Assembly (NCBI GenBank): GCA_040757055.1
Contig: JBFLXY010000001.1
Span: forward strand, 248,001 to 312,000
Direction of reading: 5' to 3'
Origin: JAJZRJ01 sp040757055
Lineage (GTDB): Bacteria; Desulfobacterota; Desulfobulbia; Desulfobulbales; Desulfurivibrionaceae
Length of the DNA: 64,000 nt
Shown here: positions 8,626 through 17,400 of the stretch, one piece after another
Numbering within the stretch: the first letter of the stretch is position 1
Layout of the letters: the number at the start of each line of letters is the position of its first letter
The notes under the pieces: generated by a model
Seen by the model: the letters and a program-made list of their open reading frames with translations, nothing else
Databases searched by the model: none
Told to the model about the DNA's origin: nothing
Translations under genes and position numbers: made by a program

Positions 8626-9414
8626 TCAACCTCCATAGCGGAAGGAAACCTGGAGCGCGCCGGAAAAATCGTCGGGCGCCACCCGGCTTGCCACGCCAAA
8701 GACCTCGGCGATGGTGGCGCTGGTCAGCGTGGTGGCGGTGGGACCTGCCGCCGCCACCCGCCCGCTGTTCAGGAAGACGATCTCGTCGCAGTAGGCCGCG
8801 GCGAGATTGAGATTGTGGACCACGGCGATCACCGTCCGGCCTTGGCGTACCCGCTCCCGCGCCACATCAAAGATCGTGAGGGCATGGCGGATGTCGAGAT
8901 TGGAGGTCGCCTCGTCGAGCAGGAGAATCGGCGTATCCTGGGCTAAAGCCCGGGCCACCACCACCCGCTGCTTCTCGCCGCCGGAAAGCTCGGTAACTGA
9001 GCGCTCTCGAAATTCGGCAATGCCGAGGGCCGCCATGGCGGATTCGGCGATCTCCATATCCGTGGCGCTCGGGGTGCCGAAACGGGGCAGATAGGGATGG
9101 CGCCCCATGAGCACCACCTCGAGCACGGTGAAGGCAAAAGGGATGGCAAAATCCTGGGGCACCAGGGCGATCTGGCGGGCCAGCTCCCTGCGGCCATGGC
9201 TGCCGACCCGCTCGTTATTGAGCCACACGTGCCCCTCCTGAGGCTGCCGGTTGGCCATGAGGAGATCGAGCAGGGTCGTCTTGCCGCAGCCATTGGGGCC
9301 GACCAGGCCGTAGAAGCGGCCGGGCGGCAGGGCCAGATCGATACCACGCAGGGCCTCTTTTCCGCCATAGGCAAAGTGGACCTCCTCCAGCAGGAAACCG
9401 GCGCGCTCAGCCAT
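8626..9414 (-). CDS. btuD: ABC transporter ATP-binding protein (BtuD-like)
   Basis: 262-aa ATPase of the FecE/BtuD class that energises import through the BtuC-like permease. Walker A is VGPNGCGKTTLLDLL (about 38-52), the Q-loop region is ALVPQDFAIPF, the signature is LSGGEKQRVVVARALAQ, and Walker B is ILLLDEATSNLD, with the switch His in AVVHNLN. The ATG at 9414 overlaps the btuC stop by 8 bases and starts the family-like peptide MAERAGFLLEEVHFAYGG. The GGAGG near its 3' end serves the next gene. Confidence 0.92.
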   Translation of the reverse strand: MAERAGFLLEEVHFAYGGKEALRGIDLALPPGRFYGLVGPNGCGKTTLLDLLMANRQPQEGHVWLNNERVGSHGRRELARQIALVPQDFAIPFAFTVLEVVLMGRHPYLPRFGTPSATDMEIAESAMAALGIAEFRERSVTELSGGEKQRVVVARALAQDTPILLLDEATSNLDIRHALTIFDVARERVRQGRTVIAVVHNLNLAAAYCDEIVFLNSGRVAAAGPTATTLTSATIAEVFGVASRVAPDDFSGALQVSFRYGG

Positions 9415-10438
9415 GGAAGGCCCCCCTGCGCCGGAAGATGTAGCAGAAGAAGGGGCCGCCGATGAGGGCGGTGAGCACACCGATGGGCACCTCGGTGGGC
9501 AGCACCGCCCTGGTTACGGTGTCGGCCGAGAGGAGCAAAAGACCGCCGGCCAGAGCCGAGACCAGTACCAGGCGCCGGTTGTCCGGGCCGGCCACCATCC
9601 GCATGAGGTGCGGGACGATGAGGCCGATGAAGCCGATGATTCCGGAAACGGAAACGCAGACACCGACAAGGAGTGAGGCCACGACAAGCAAAATCCTCCG
9701 CACCCGGCCGGTCTCGACACCGAGGGAATCGGAGGTGCGGCTGCCCAGGGCGATGATGTTGAGATCGCGGCCGTAGTAAACCGCCACCGCAAGCCCGGCG
9801 AGCACCGTGGCGAAGACCACCCCCACCTGCGGCCAGGTGCGGCCGGCAAAGCTGCCCATGAGCCAGAAGACGATGACCCCCACCTGCTCGTCGGCAAGGT
9901 ACTTCATGAAGCTGATGCCGGCGGCAAGGATGGCGCCGACAATGACGCCGGAGAGGATCAGGGTATTGGCCGAAAGCTGGCCGTCGTGGGAGGCAAGGAG
10001 CAGCACCACCACCAGGGCGGCCATGGCGCCGGCAAAGGCAAAGAGCGGCACCGGCAGGTGGCCGAGCAGGGTGCCATTGGCCAGCAAGGCTACCGAGGCG
10101 CCGAAGGCGGCACCCGAGGAGATACCCAGGGTGTAGGGGTCGGCCAAAGGGTTCAAAAGAAGCCCCTGAAAAAGCACGCCGCAGATGGCGAGCCCCGCCC
10201 CGACACCCACCGCGGCCAGGATACGCGGCAGCCGCACATCGAGCACGACGTAGGAAAAGACCGGATCAAGTCCGGAAGCCAGGGTGGCATCGCCCGTGAG
10301 CCGGCTGGCGATCACCCGCACCACCTCGGCTGGGGTGATGCGGATGAAGCCGAGGCCCGTGGAAAAAATAATGACGGCACAGACGGCCATCAACAACCCG
10401 ATGGCCAGCCACGGATATGCCCGACGGGTGGAGTGCAT
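9407..10438 (-). CDS. btuC: ABC transporter permease, FecCD family (BtuC-like)
   Basis: 343-aa inner-membrane permease with about ten hydrophobic helices. Characteristic stretches are VRLPRILAAVGVGAGLAICG, NPLADPYTLGISSGAAFG, and the cytoplasmic coupling region GIIGFIGLIVPHLMR, followed by ADTVTRAVLPTEVPIGVLTA. It would form the channel of a BtuCDF-type importer with the neighbouring ATPase and binding protein. It starts five bases after cbiK ends. Confidence 0.92.
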   Translation of the reverse strand: MHSTRRAYPWLAIGLLMAVCAVIIFSTGLGFIRITPAEVVRVIASRLTGDATLASGLDPVFSYVVLDVRLPRILAAVGVGAGLAICGVLFQGLLLNPLADPYTLGISSGAAFGASVALLANGTLLGHLPVPLFAFAGAMAALVVVLLLASHDGQLSANTLILSGVIVGAILAAGISFMKYLADEQVGVIVFWLMGSFAGRTWPQVGVVFATVLAGLAVAVYYGRDLNIIALGSRTSDSLGVETGRVRRILLVVASLLVGVCVSVSGIIGFIGLIVPHLMRMVAGPDNRRLVLVSALAGGLLLLSADTVTRAVLPTEVPIGVLTALIGGPFFCYIFRRRGAFHG

Positions 10439-10443
10439 GGTCC

Positions 10444-11421
10444 CTACTTCAGTTCCAGGCCGTGACCCTTGGCGGCATCACGGATGTGCTGGACAAATAT
10501 CTCGGCAAAGGGGACGCTTTCGCCGAGACCCCGCAGATCGACCTGCACGTTCATCCCATTGGCCTCAAGAACCTTGCGCCACGAGTCCGGTTCGTCGCCG
10601 GCCATGTCGTTTTTGGCATGATCGCCGGCCACGGTCATCAGCGGCTTCAGATATACCTGGCGCACTCCGTCGCGTGCCAGGGCCGCCATCACCCGGTCGA
10701 GGCCGGGGAAACCCTCCACCATGCCGATGTAGACCGGGGTGGCGGGGTACATCTCCCGCATCACCGCCTCCAGTTCCACGTAGTAGCCGGTGGAATAGTG
10801 CTCGTTGCCGTGGGCCATATAGACCAGGGCGCGCTTCTCCCTGGCCGCGGCCTTGACATCCTCGGCCAGGGCGCGGGCCGCGATCTCGAGGTCGCGGCGA
10901 TATTCATGCTCGATGCCGGGGGCGCCCAAGGCGGGCCGGCCGATGATCACCCGCTTGAGCGGCATGTTGCGTGCCTTCACCGTGCGGATGGAGTTAAATC
11001 CGTCCACGTAGGACGAAAGATCGGCAAACTCCTCGCCGGCGGCGATGTGGGTCGGTTGGACGATGATATGGCCGTAGCCTGCATCCTGGAGGTTGGCCAC
11101 GGCGGCGAGCGGCCCCTTGACCTCGAGGATATCCCGGGGCACCTCGGGGTGCGCCGCCCGGTAAGCCCGATCCTGGCTGCGCTGCTGCCAGATCCGGCGG
11201 ATGATGTTGGAGGTGAAGGCCAACTCCACCCGGGTCTGCGGGAAGGCTTGCTGCACCCGGTCGCGGATGGTGAGGATGCCAGGCAGGGCCTCGATGTGGC
11301 TCGTCCCAAAGACGGCGAGCACGATGGCCTTCTCCTCGCCGGGCCTGGCTGCCGCCGTGAACGGGATGATCAGGGCGAGCAGAACAATCAGCATTCCATG
11401 GATCAGTCTGTTTCTGCGCAT
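10444..11421 (-). CDS. cbiK: Sirohydrochlorin cobaltochelatase with signal peptide (CbiK, periplasmic type)
   Basis: 325-aa class II chelatase that inserts cobalt into sirohydrochlorin. An N-terminal signal sequence (about residues 1-25, ending PFTAAA) precedes LAVFGTSHIEALPGI, the typical CbiK opening. The candidate metal-binding histidines are in YMAHGNEHYS and VAGDHAKNDMAG. Desulfovibrio vulgaris has a periplasmic CbiK of this sort alongside a cytoplasmic one (known from the literature); this one looks like the periplasmic form. The ATG at 11421 was chosen over a longer frame because GAGGAAACGT precedes it and the upstream frame runs into the riboswitch. It is the first gene of the cobalamin operon. 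Confidence 0.9.
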   Translation of the reverse strand: MRRNRLIHGMLIVLLALIIPFTAAARPGEEKAIVLAVFGTSHIEALPGILTIRDRVQQAFPQTRVELAFTSNIIRRIWQQRSQDRAYRAAHPEVPRDILEVKGPLAAVANLQDAGYGHIIVQPTHIAAGEEFADLSSYVDGFNSIRTVKARNMPLKRVIIGRPALGAPGIEHEYRRDLEIAARALAEDVKAAAREKRALVYMAHGNEHYSTGYYVELEAVMREMYPATPVYIGMVEGFPGLDRVMAALARDGVRQVYLKPLMTVAGDHAKNDMAGDEPDSWRKVLEANGMNVQVDLRGLGESVPFAEIFVQHIRDAAKGHGLELK

Positions 11422-11564
11422 ACGTTTCCTCTTCTCCTCTTTTGGGGTTGAATAGTGACTCCGCCGCGTGGAGAAGACGACGCGGCAATGCGCGGCGGAG
11501 AAACTCCGCCCCATCACGCCCGTTGCCGCCCCCTTTCCGCGAAGGAGCCTCGAATAACCGAGTG

Positions 11565-11755
11565 GCATAAAGCAAACAGGCAGGTCTCCTGGCTCTTCCC
11601 CAAGGCTCGCGCGCCTTCCCATCTCGAACCTTCCGAGACAGTGGCTTCTGCGCCAGCCGCGCCCGTTTCCAAAGAAACAGGCAGGAATGACAGTGGCGGG
11701 ACCGCTCCCGATTCACACGGGATTCCCTTTTACGCCCTCACGGGCACCGGTTTGC
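11565..11755 (-). promoter_or_regulatory. Cobalamin riboswitch in the cbiK operon leader
   Basis: Read on the minus strand, this element shows the ordered landmarks of the AdoCbl-class aptamer: ACCGGTGCCCG, AAAGGGAATCCCGTG, GAATCGGGAGCGGTCCCGC, two GCCACTG B12-box cores (the second near 11,641), GGGAAGGCGC, and AGCCAGGAGACCTGCCTG at the 3' end. It fills most of the 393-bp gene-free stretch before cbiK. Downstream, a 7-bp hairpin GGCGGAG-TTT-CTCCGCC (11,494-11,510) and a second stem-loop (about 11,464-11,485) may form the expression platform. Neither is followed by a T-run, so control by ribosome access is more likely than termination. Confidence 0.9.
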
Positions 11756-11814
11756 GACTTTTTTTCAGGGCCGATTACCAGCCCTGGTTTCGTTACAACT
11801 CTCTTCTTTCCTCC

Positions 11815-12786
11815 TTAGAGGGTGGCCCAGTAATAGGCAATCGCCACCGCGATGATGCTGCCGATACGGAAGGCCTGGCTGCAGAAAACCAGCTCCGCGG
11901 CGAGCCGCGGGTTGAAGATGCCTGCATAGTAAGGATACTGGTGGCGGAAGGTGCGGACCGGCGCGGCGACCACGTTGCCGATGAGCAGCGCCAGCACCAC
12001 CTGGCGGGCATCCAGGGTGCCGGCTTCGAGCAGGGCACCAGCCGCCGCCAGCCCCGCGGCGAACTCGGCCGCCACGTGGGCGGCCACGATGCCGAAGGCG
12101 CGCGGATCAAGCCAGGCGAGCAGACCGAGATGGTCGGTCATCGCCTGTTCCAGCCAGTGGAAAGCCCCCAGCCGGTTCAGCAGATAGATCAGCGAATAGA
12201 TCGGTACCGTATAAAGCAGGATCTTCCTGATCCGCTTGCGGAAGCGCTGCCACGCCCTGGCAAGAGCCTGGCGGAAGTCCCGGGGCTGGTGGGCGGCCAG
12301 CAGCGCCGCCGGATCACCCTCCCCTTGCGGCGGCAGCAGCAGACGCCCGGCCACCAGCACCAGCAGGGTGCGGAGGAGGGCGGCGAGCAAGGTCAACCCC
12401 ACGTAAAGGAAGGCCGCGGTCTTGATAAGCGGCGCGGTGAGGAAGAAGACCGTGGGCAGATGGATGAAGTAATTGGGCAGGCTGTTGAAAAGGTTGGCCA
12501 GCACCAGCTCTTTTCTGCCGAGTTTACCCTGGTCGTAGGCCTCGGCCAGCAGGGTGTTGGAACCGACGCCGGAGAAGAAGGCCAGGGAAAAGCTGGCGCC
12601 GGCGGTCTCAGGCAGATGGCCCAGGCGGATGAGCGGCCTGGCCAGCAGGGCCAGCCCCCGGGTCCAGTTCAGAGCCTCGATGAAGTTGGCAAAGAAGAGT
12701 CCCGCCGAAACACTGGCAATGAGCCGGATGAGCGGCCAGCCAAGTCCGTGCCAGAGCGAGAGGAGGGTAAGCGGTTCCGTTTCCAT
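11815..12786 (-). CDS. Integral membrane nucleoside-recognition (gate) domain protein under cobalamin riboswitch control
   Basis: 323-aa polytopic protein with roughly eight hydrophobic helices. The Gate-like signatures FFSGVGSNTLLAEAYDQGKL (about 73-92) and NLFNSLPNYFIHLP recall nucleoside-recognition/SpmA-B-like domains. A second repeat-like half contains AHVAAEFAAGLAAAGALLEAG. No catalytic motif is visible. It is directly downstream of its own cobalamin riboswitch and terminator and upstream of the cbiK operon riboswitch, so it probably acts in corrinoid or precursor transport, but the substrate is unknown. The ATG at 12786 is the first after the terminator hairpin; an in-frame ATG at 12819 lies inside the hairpin. 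Confidence 0.75.
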   Translation of the reverse strand: METEPLTLLSLWHGLGWPLIRLIASVSAGLFFANFIEALNWTRGLALLARPLIRLGHLPETAGASFSLAFFSGVGSNTLLAEAYDQGKLGRKELVLANLFNSLPNYFIHLPTVFFLTAPLIKTAAFLYVGLTLLAALLRTLLVLVAGRLLLPPQGEGDPAALLAAHQPRDFRQALARAWQRFRKRIRKILLYTVPIYSLIYLLNRLGAFHWLEQAMTDHLGLLAWLDPRAFGIVAAHVAAEFAAGLAAAGALLEAGTLDARQVVLALLIGNVVAAPVRTFRHQYPYYAGIFNPRLAAELVFCSQAFRIGSIIAVAIAYYWATL

Positions 12787-12793
12787 GAGCGAT

Positions 12794-12832
12794 AAAAAAA
12801 TCCCCGGACCGATTGCCATCGATCCGGGGATT
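12794..12832 (-). terminator. Intrinsic terminator of the riboswitch expression platform
   Basis: On the minus strand, ATCCCCGGA and TCCGGGGAT form a 9-bp GC-rich stem, with a further TCGAT/ATCGG pairing inside, followed at once by seven Ts. It lies about 60 bases after the aptamer and only 8 bases before the start codon at 12786. This is the expected position for an OFF switch that stops transcription when cobalamin is bound. Confidence 0.85.
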
Positions 12833-12890
12833 CCCTGTTCATCCCATGATCCAACACACGCGCCCCCCGTCCACGGTGGCGGTGCATCCA

Positions 12891-13052
12891 TCCCAGGCAG
12901 GTCTTCTGACTTCCGGATCAGCCTCCTGCCGCGCCTTCCCGTCATCATGACAGTGGCCTTGTGCGGCAGTCGTCCCCGGTTACAGCGGCGGGCCCGTCCC
13001 GGATTTGCACCGGGTTCCCTCTTTCTGCTCGGCGAGGAGCACCTGGGTGGTT
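12891..13052 (-). promoter_or_regulatory. Cobalamin riboswitch upstream of the membrane protein gene
   Basis: The minus-strand sequence contains, in order, CCCAGGTGC, AGAGGGAACCCGGTGC, AAATCCGGGACGGGCCCGC, CGCTGTAACCGGGGACGA, the B12 box GCCACTG, GGGAAGGCGC, AGGAGGCTGATCCGGAAGTC and AGAAGACCTGCCTGGGA. This matches the canonical cobalamin aptamer closely. It occupies most of the 330-bp gene-free stretch 12,787-13,116, together with a terminator on its 3' side and a promoter on its 5' side. Confidence 0.93.
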
Positions 13053-13063
13053 ATGTCGATCTC

Positions 13064-13092
13064 TACTTAAAAAATATCCGGCCACTTGTCAA
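13064..13092 (-). promoter_or_regulatory. Candidate sigma70 promoter for the second cobalamin riboswitch
   Basis: A perfect minus-strand TTGACA (13,092-13,087) is followed after 16-17 bases of AT-rich DNA by TTAAGTA, a weak -10 element. The expected transcription start falls 5-10 bases before the riboswitch, which supports the assignment despite the poor -10. Confidence 0.5.
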
Positions 13093-13116
13093 GGAACGGC
13101 TGGAAACGCCGCTATT

Positions 13117-14067
13117 TCAGAAGAAACCGAGCTGACGCAGATAGCGATCGAGATTGCGCTCGTCGAGCCGGACAAGCCCAGCCTCCCTGGCCAGCCGCAC
13201 TGCTTCGAGATACTCGGCATGGTCGAGCGGCCGGTCCAGCGGCGGGAATTTGAAGGCCTGGCCGCAGGGGCGGTATTGCTCCATCACGTTCACATAGGTA
13301 TCGGCCGAGATTTCACTGGCCAGAAACTCAAAGATGGCGCGGCTCTCGGCAAGCCCCTCGGGCATGACCAGATGGCGGACCAGGAGCCCGCGCCGGGCCA
13401 AGCCATCCCGGCCGATCACCAGATCACCCACCTGACGGTGCATTTCGGCAATCGCCCGCCGCGCCACCTCCGGGTAATCGGTGGCCTGGCAGAAACGGGC
13501 CGCGCTCGCTTTCGACCAGAACTTGAAATCGGGCATGTAGATATCCACCACGCCGTCCAACAGGCGCAGGGTCTCCACCTCGTCGTAGCCGCTGGTGTTG
13601 TAGACGATCGGCACCGTGAGCCCTTTCTCCGCAGCCAGCACCAATGCCTCAATGAGTTGCGGCGCCACGTGGCTCGGGGTGACCCAGTTGATGTTGTGGC
13701 ATCCCTGCTTCTCAAGGCTCACCATCATGGCCGCGAGCTGACCGGGAGGCGTGGCTACCCCTTCGCCCAGATGGCTGATCTCGTAGTTCTGGCAAAAGAC
13801 GCAGCCCAGATTGCAGTGGGTGAGAAAGATGGTGCCCGAACCGCCCATGCCCACCAGCACCGATTCCTCGCCAAAATGGGGGGTGTAGCTGGCCACCTCG
13901 GCCATGCGCCCGGTGCGGCAGAGGCCGCGCTCACCCGCCAGCCGGTTGACCCGGCACCGGCGCGGGCAGAGAGTGCAGTCGGCAAGGAGTTCCCGTGCCG
14001 CCACGACCCGCTGCGCCAGTTCGCCGGAGGCATGCAGCCGCAGATACCCCGATGCCGGGAACGTCAT
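13117..14067 (-). CDS. Radical SAM protein, PflA-like (COG1313 type)
   Basis: 316-aa protein of the group annotated as putative pyruvate-formate-lyase activating enzyme. The radical SAM cluster motif CNLGCVFCQ (CX3CX2C, about residues 85-92) is intact. An extra N-terminal Cys set, CTLCPRRCRVNRLAGERGLC (about 31-50), is typical of this subfamily. A TIM-barrel region with VYNTSGYD and PDFKFW follows. The true substrate is unknown for most members. It is preceded by a small membrane protein gene with a 6-base gap, so the two are probably cotranscribed; no PFL-type substrate is nearby. Confidence 0.85.
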   Translation of the reverse strand: MTFPASGYLRLHASGELAQRVVAARELLADCTLCPRRCRVNRLAGERGLCRTGRMAEVASYTPHFGEESVLVGMGGSGTIFLTHCNLGCVFCQNYEISHLGEGVATPPGQLAAMMVSLEKQGCHNINWVTPSHVAPQLIEALVLAAEKGLTVPIVYNTSGYDEVETLRLLDGVVDIYMPDFKFWSKASAARFCQATDYPEVARRAIAEMHRQVGDLVIGRDGLARRGLLVRHLVMPEGLAESRAIFEFLASEISADTYVNVMEQYRPCGQAFKFPPLDRPLDHAEYLEAVRLAREAGLVRLDERNLDRYLRQLGFF

Positions 14068-14073
14068 CGCCGT

Positions 14074-14346
14074 TCACCCGCCCAACGCCTGACGCTCCAG
14101 GCGGCGGTTGCGGTAATAGAGCCCGATGTCGGTGGCCACCATCAGGCCGTTCAGGGCGTACAGGAAGATCACCGGGTCGTAGCTGAAGAAAATCTTGTGG
14201 AGAATTCCGGCCAGATACCCAATCAGCACGATATAGAGGAAGGGCAGACTCTTGCCGCCGGTCATGCGCGAACGCCAGGAGCGGGCGATGGAAAAGGGCC
14301 AGGCCGCGCCGAAGCAGACGAGCATGAGGATTTCGAAAAAGCTCAT
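14074..14346 (-). CDS. Small integral membrane protein, PQ-loop/SemiSWEET-like
   Basis: 90-aa protein with three predicted membrane helices (about 3-18, 36-54, 58-78). It begins MSFFEILMLVCFGAAWPFSI and contains FLYIVLIGYLAGILHKI and FLYALNGLMVATDIGLYYRN, resembling small YgjV/PQ-loop family proteins of unknown substrate. GGTAGGG precedes the ATG. The function cannot be given. It sits directly upstream of the radical SAM gene. Confidence 0.65.
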   Translation of the reverse strand: MSFFEILMLVCFGAAWPFSIARSWRSRMTGGKSLPFLYIVLIGYLAGILHKIFFSYDPVIFLYALNGLMVATDIGLYYRNRRLERQALGG

Positions 14347-14432
14347 GGAACCCTACCGTAGTGTGATTGCGTAAAAAAAGAAGGCACCATTCTAGGCGGT
14401 TTTGCAGGAAAGGGAAAGAAAATCCGCGGGCT

Positions 14433-17400
14433 TCAGGCGGCACCGCCGCCCTTGCCCTGCAGCAGATCATGCAGCACCCGGCCGAGCGCCTCCAGTGAAT
14501 AGGGCTTGGCCAGCACCGCGGCAAAGCCGTACTCCCGGTAATTGGCCATGACCGGATCCTGGGCGTAGCCGCTGGAGACAATAGCCCGGGCCGCGGGATC
14601 GAGCCGCAGCAGTTCCCGGATCGCCTCCTGCCCCCCCATGCCCCCGGGGATGGTGAGGTCCATGATCACCACGTCATAGGGCCGGCCCGCCTCCCTGGCC
14701 TTCCGGTACATGACCAGGGCCTGGCCGCCTTCCCCGGCGTAGTCGGCCTCGTATCCCAGCCGTTCCAGCACCGCCTGGGCCAGTTCGCCCACCATCTCCT
14801 CGTCGTCCATCACCAGGACGCGGCCTTTGCCGGGCAACGGCTGGTCGCTGGCCCCGACCACCGGTTCCGCCATGACCTGGTCAGGCCGCGCCGGCAGATA
14901 CATGGTGAACACCGCGCCTTCGCCGGGCCACGAGGACACCGCGATGTGGCCGCCGTGCCGCCTGATGATCGAATAGCAGCTCGCCAGCCCCAACCCGCTG
15001 CCGGTCTGCTTGGTGGAAAAGTAGGGGTCGAAGATCCGCTCCAGGTGGTCCGGGGCGATGCCATGCCCCTGGTCCGCCACCCGAATCTCCACATAGGGGC
15101 CCGCTGGCAGCGGCACCCCGGCGCCGGGGTCAAGACGGCGGTTGGCCAGCTCGATGGTGATGGTGCCGCCATCCGGCATGGCCTGGTCGGCGTTGATGAT
15201 GAGGTTGTTGATCACCTGGCTCATCTGGGCGGCATCGACCTCCACTGCCCAGAGGTCGGGCGGCGCCGTCATGGCGTAACGGGTTTTGGCGCCATGCAGC
15301 GAAAACTCCGCCGCCTCCCGCACCAAATCGGCGATGGAGGCGACCGCCTTGATCGGCGCCCCGCCCTTGGCAAAGGTGAGCAACTGCTGGGTCAGCCCCT
15401 GCGCCCGCAAGGCCGCCTTCTCCGCCGCCTCGATCTGCCGCCCGATGGCGCTCCCGGCGGCATCGAGCCTGGCCATGGACAGGTTGCCGATGATGGCGGT
15501 GAGCAGGTTGTTGAAGTCATGGGCAATGCCGCCGGCCAGCACGCCGAGGGATTCCAGTTTGTGCGCCTTGTACAGCTCCTGCTCCAGGCGGTGCTGTTCG
15601 GTGATGTCGCGGAAGACCACCACCACGCCGATCACCCGGCTGTTGCGGTCGAAGATCGGCGCACCGCTGTCGGCCACCAGGCGTTCGCTGCCGTCTTTTG
15701 CCACCAGCAGCGTATCCTCGGCCAGCATGACGATCTGTCCGGTGGCCAGCACCCGGGCGACCGGGCTCTCCCTCGGCCTCCGCGTCTTTTGGTCGAGCAG
15801 GCGCAGCACCTCGTCGATCAACCTGCCGCGCGCCTCCTCCTCGCGCCAGCCGGTAAGCTGCTCCGCCATGCGGCTCAGCATGAGCACCCGGCCCTCGACG
15901 TCGGCGGTTACCACGCCATCGCCAATGCTGCGCAGGGTCACGGCCAGCAGCTCCTTTTCCGCCGCCAGCGCCTCGGCCGCCCGCTGCCGCTCGCTCACGT
16001 CGCGGACCAGGGAAAAGACCAGCGGCCTGCCGCCCCACTGCACCAGCCCCGCCCGGAGCTCAATCGGGATGCAGATGCCGTCCTTGCGGCGGTGCCGGGA
16101 CTGGATGGTCACCGCCCCGCCAGCCGGAATGGATTCGCACACCCGCCGCACGTCGGCCACGGTATGATCCGGATCGATGTCCGCCACGCCCATGGCGAGC
16201 AACTCCTCCCGGGAGTAGCCCAGCATCTCGCAAGCGCGCCGGTTGACGTCGAGGAAGCGGCCGTCGAAATCCTGGACATGGAAGGCGTCTGCCCCATGTT
16301 CCACCAGCGCCCGGAAGCGCGCCTCGCTTTCCCGCAGGGCGAGTTCCGCCTGCTTGCGTTCGGTGACGTCGGTATTGCTGCCCCGTATCCCGAGAAAACG
16401 GCCGTCGGCATCGTGGATCGGACGGCAGACGTGGCTCAGCCAGCGTACGGCGCCATCCCTGGCCACGATGCGGAACTCCAGCGGCGCGTGGGGCAGATCA
16501 TGCACCGCCCGGTGCACATGGAGCACGACCCGGTCCGCATCGTCCGGATGGACGATCTCCTGGAGCAGCGCGGGCCTGGCGTAGAATTCCGCGGCGGTGT
16601 AGCCTGTGATCGCCTGGCAGGAGGGCGAGATATAGACCAGACTCTCCTGCGGATCGAGCCAATAGCTCAGGTCCGCGGCAAACTCGGTGACGGTGCGGAA
16701 CAGCATCTCGCTCTGCCGCAGCTGTTCGTTGGCGGCCCGGATATTCACGGCCATGCGTTCGCAGGCGGCGACGATCTGATGCAGCTCGGCGCTCTCCCCG
16801 GCCGCCGCGATCCCGCACGCCGCATTCTCCTGCATGGGGTTGAAGGAGGAAAGATGCGCGGCAATGCCCTGGATCGGTCCGGAGACCTTGCGGTTGATGA
16901 GCACGTGGAGCACCCCGAAGAGCACCCCGAAGAGCACCGCCATGGCCGCCGCCAGATAACCGAGATGGGCGGCCACCACGCCCAGATATTCCTGGCGCGG
17001 CACCGCGGCGTAAAAAAACCAGCCCTGCGGCACCGCCAGGGGCTGGCGGAGGGAAAGATACCTCTTGCCGCGGTAGGTATACTCCCGCAGGCCGTAGGGA
17101 TCGGCGTCGCTCCATGCCCGCAGTTCCTGGCCGAGGGGATGACGGTTGGCCACCAGCCGTTCCTCGGGGTGGGAGATCACCGTGCCGGAATCGGAAAGCA
17201 CGAAGAGCACGCCGCCACGCACCGGGCCGGCCAGCTTGAGATGGCCGATCAGCGGCGCCAGGCTGAAAAGGTCGCGTTCCACCAACATCAGTCGCCCCTC
17301 CGGCAGGGGGTAGCGGATCGTCACCACCGGCTTGAGGGTGGCCAGCGACTGATGCACTCCGGAAATTTCGACCGACGCGCGAACATGGGGCAGATGGGAA

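Noticed and set aside
6370..8946. 858-aa plus-strand open frame opposite cbiA and the btuF-like gene
   Set aside because: Composition is typical of antisense shadows (His, Arg, Gly-rich) with no motif, while the minus strand carries complete CbiA and BtuF-like proteins.
11800..11815. Orphan ribosome site AAGGAGG right after the membrane protein stop codon on the minus strand
   Set aside because: The only nearby initiator (TTG) is followed at once by a stop codon, so there is no small gene.
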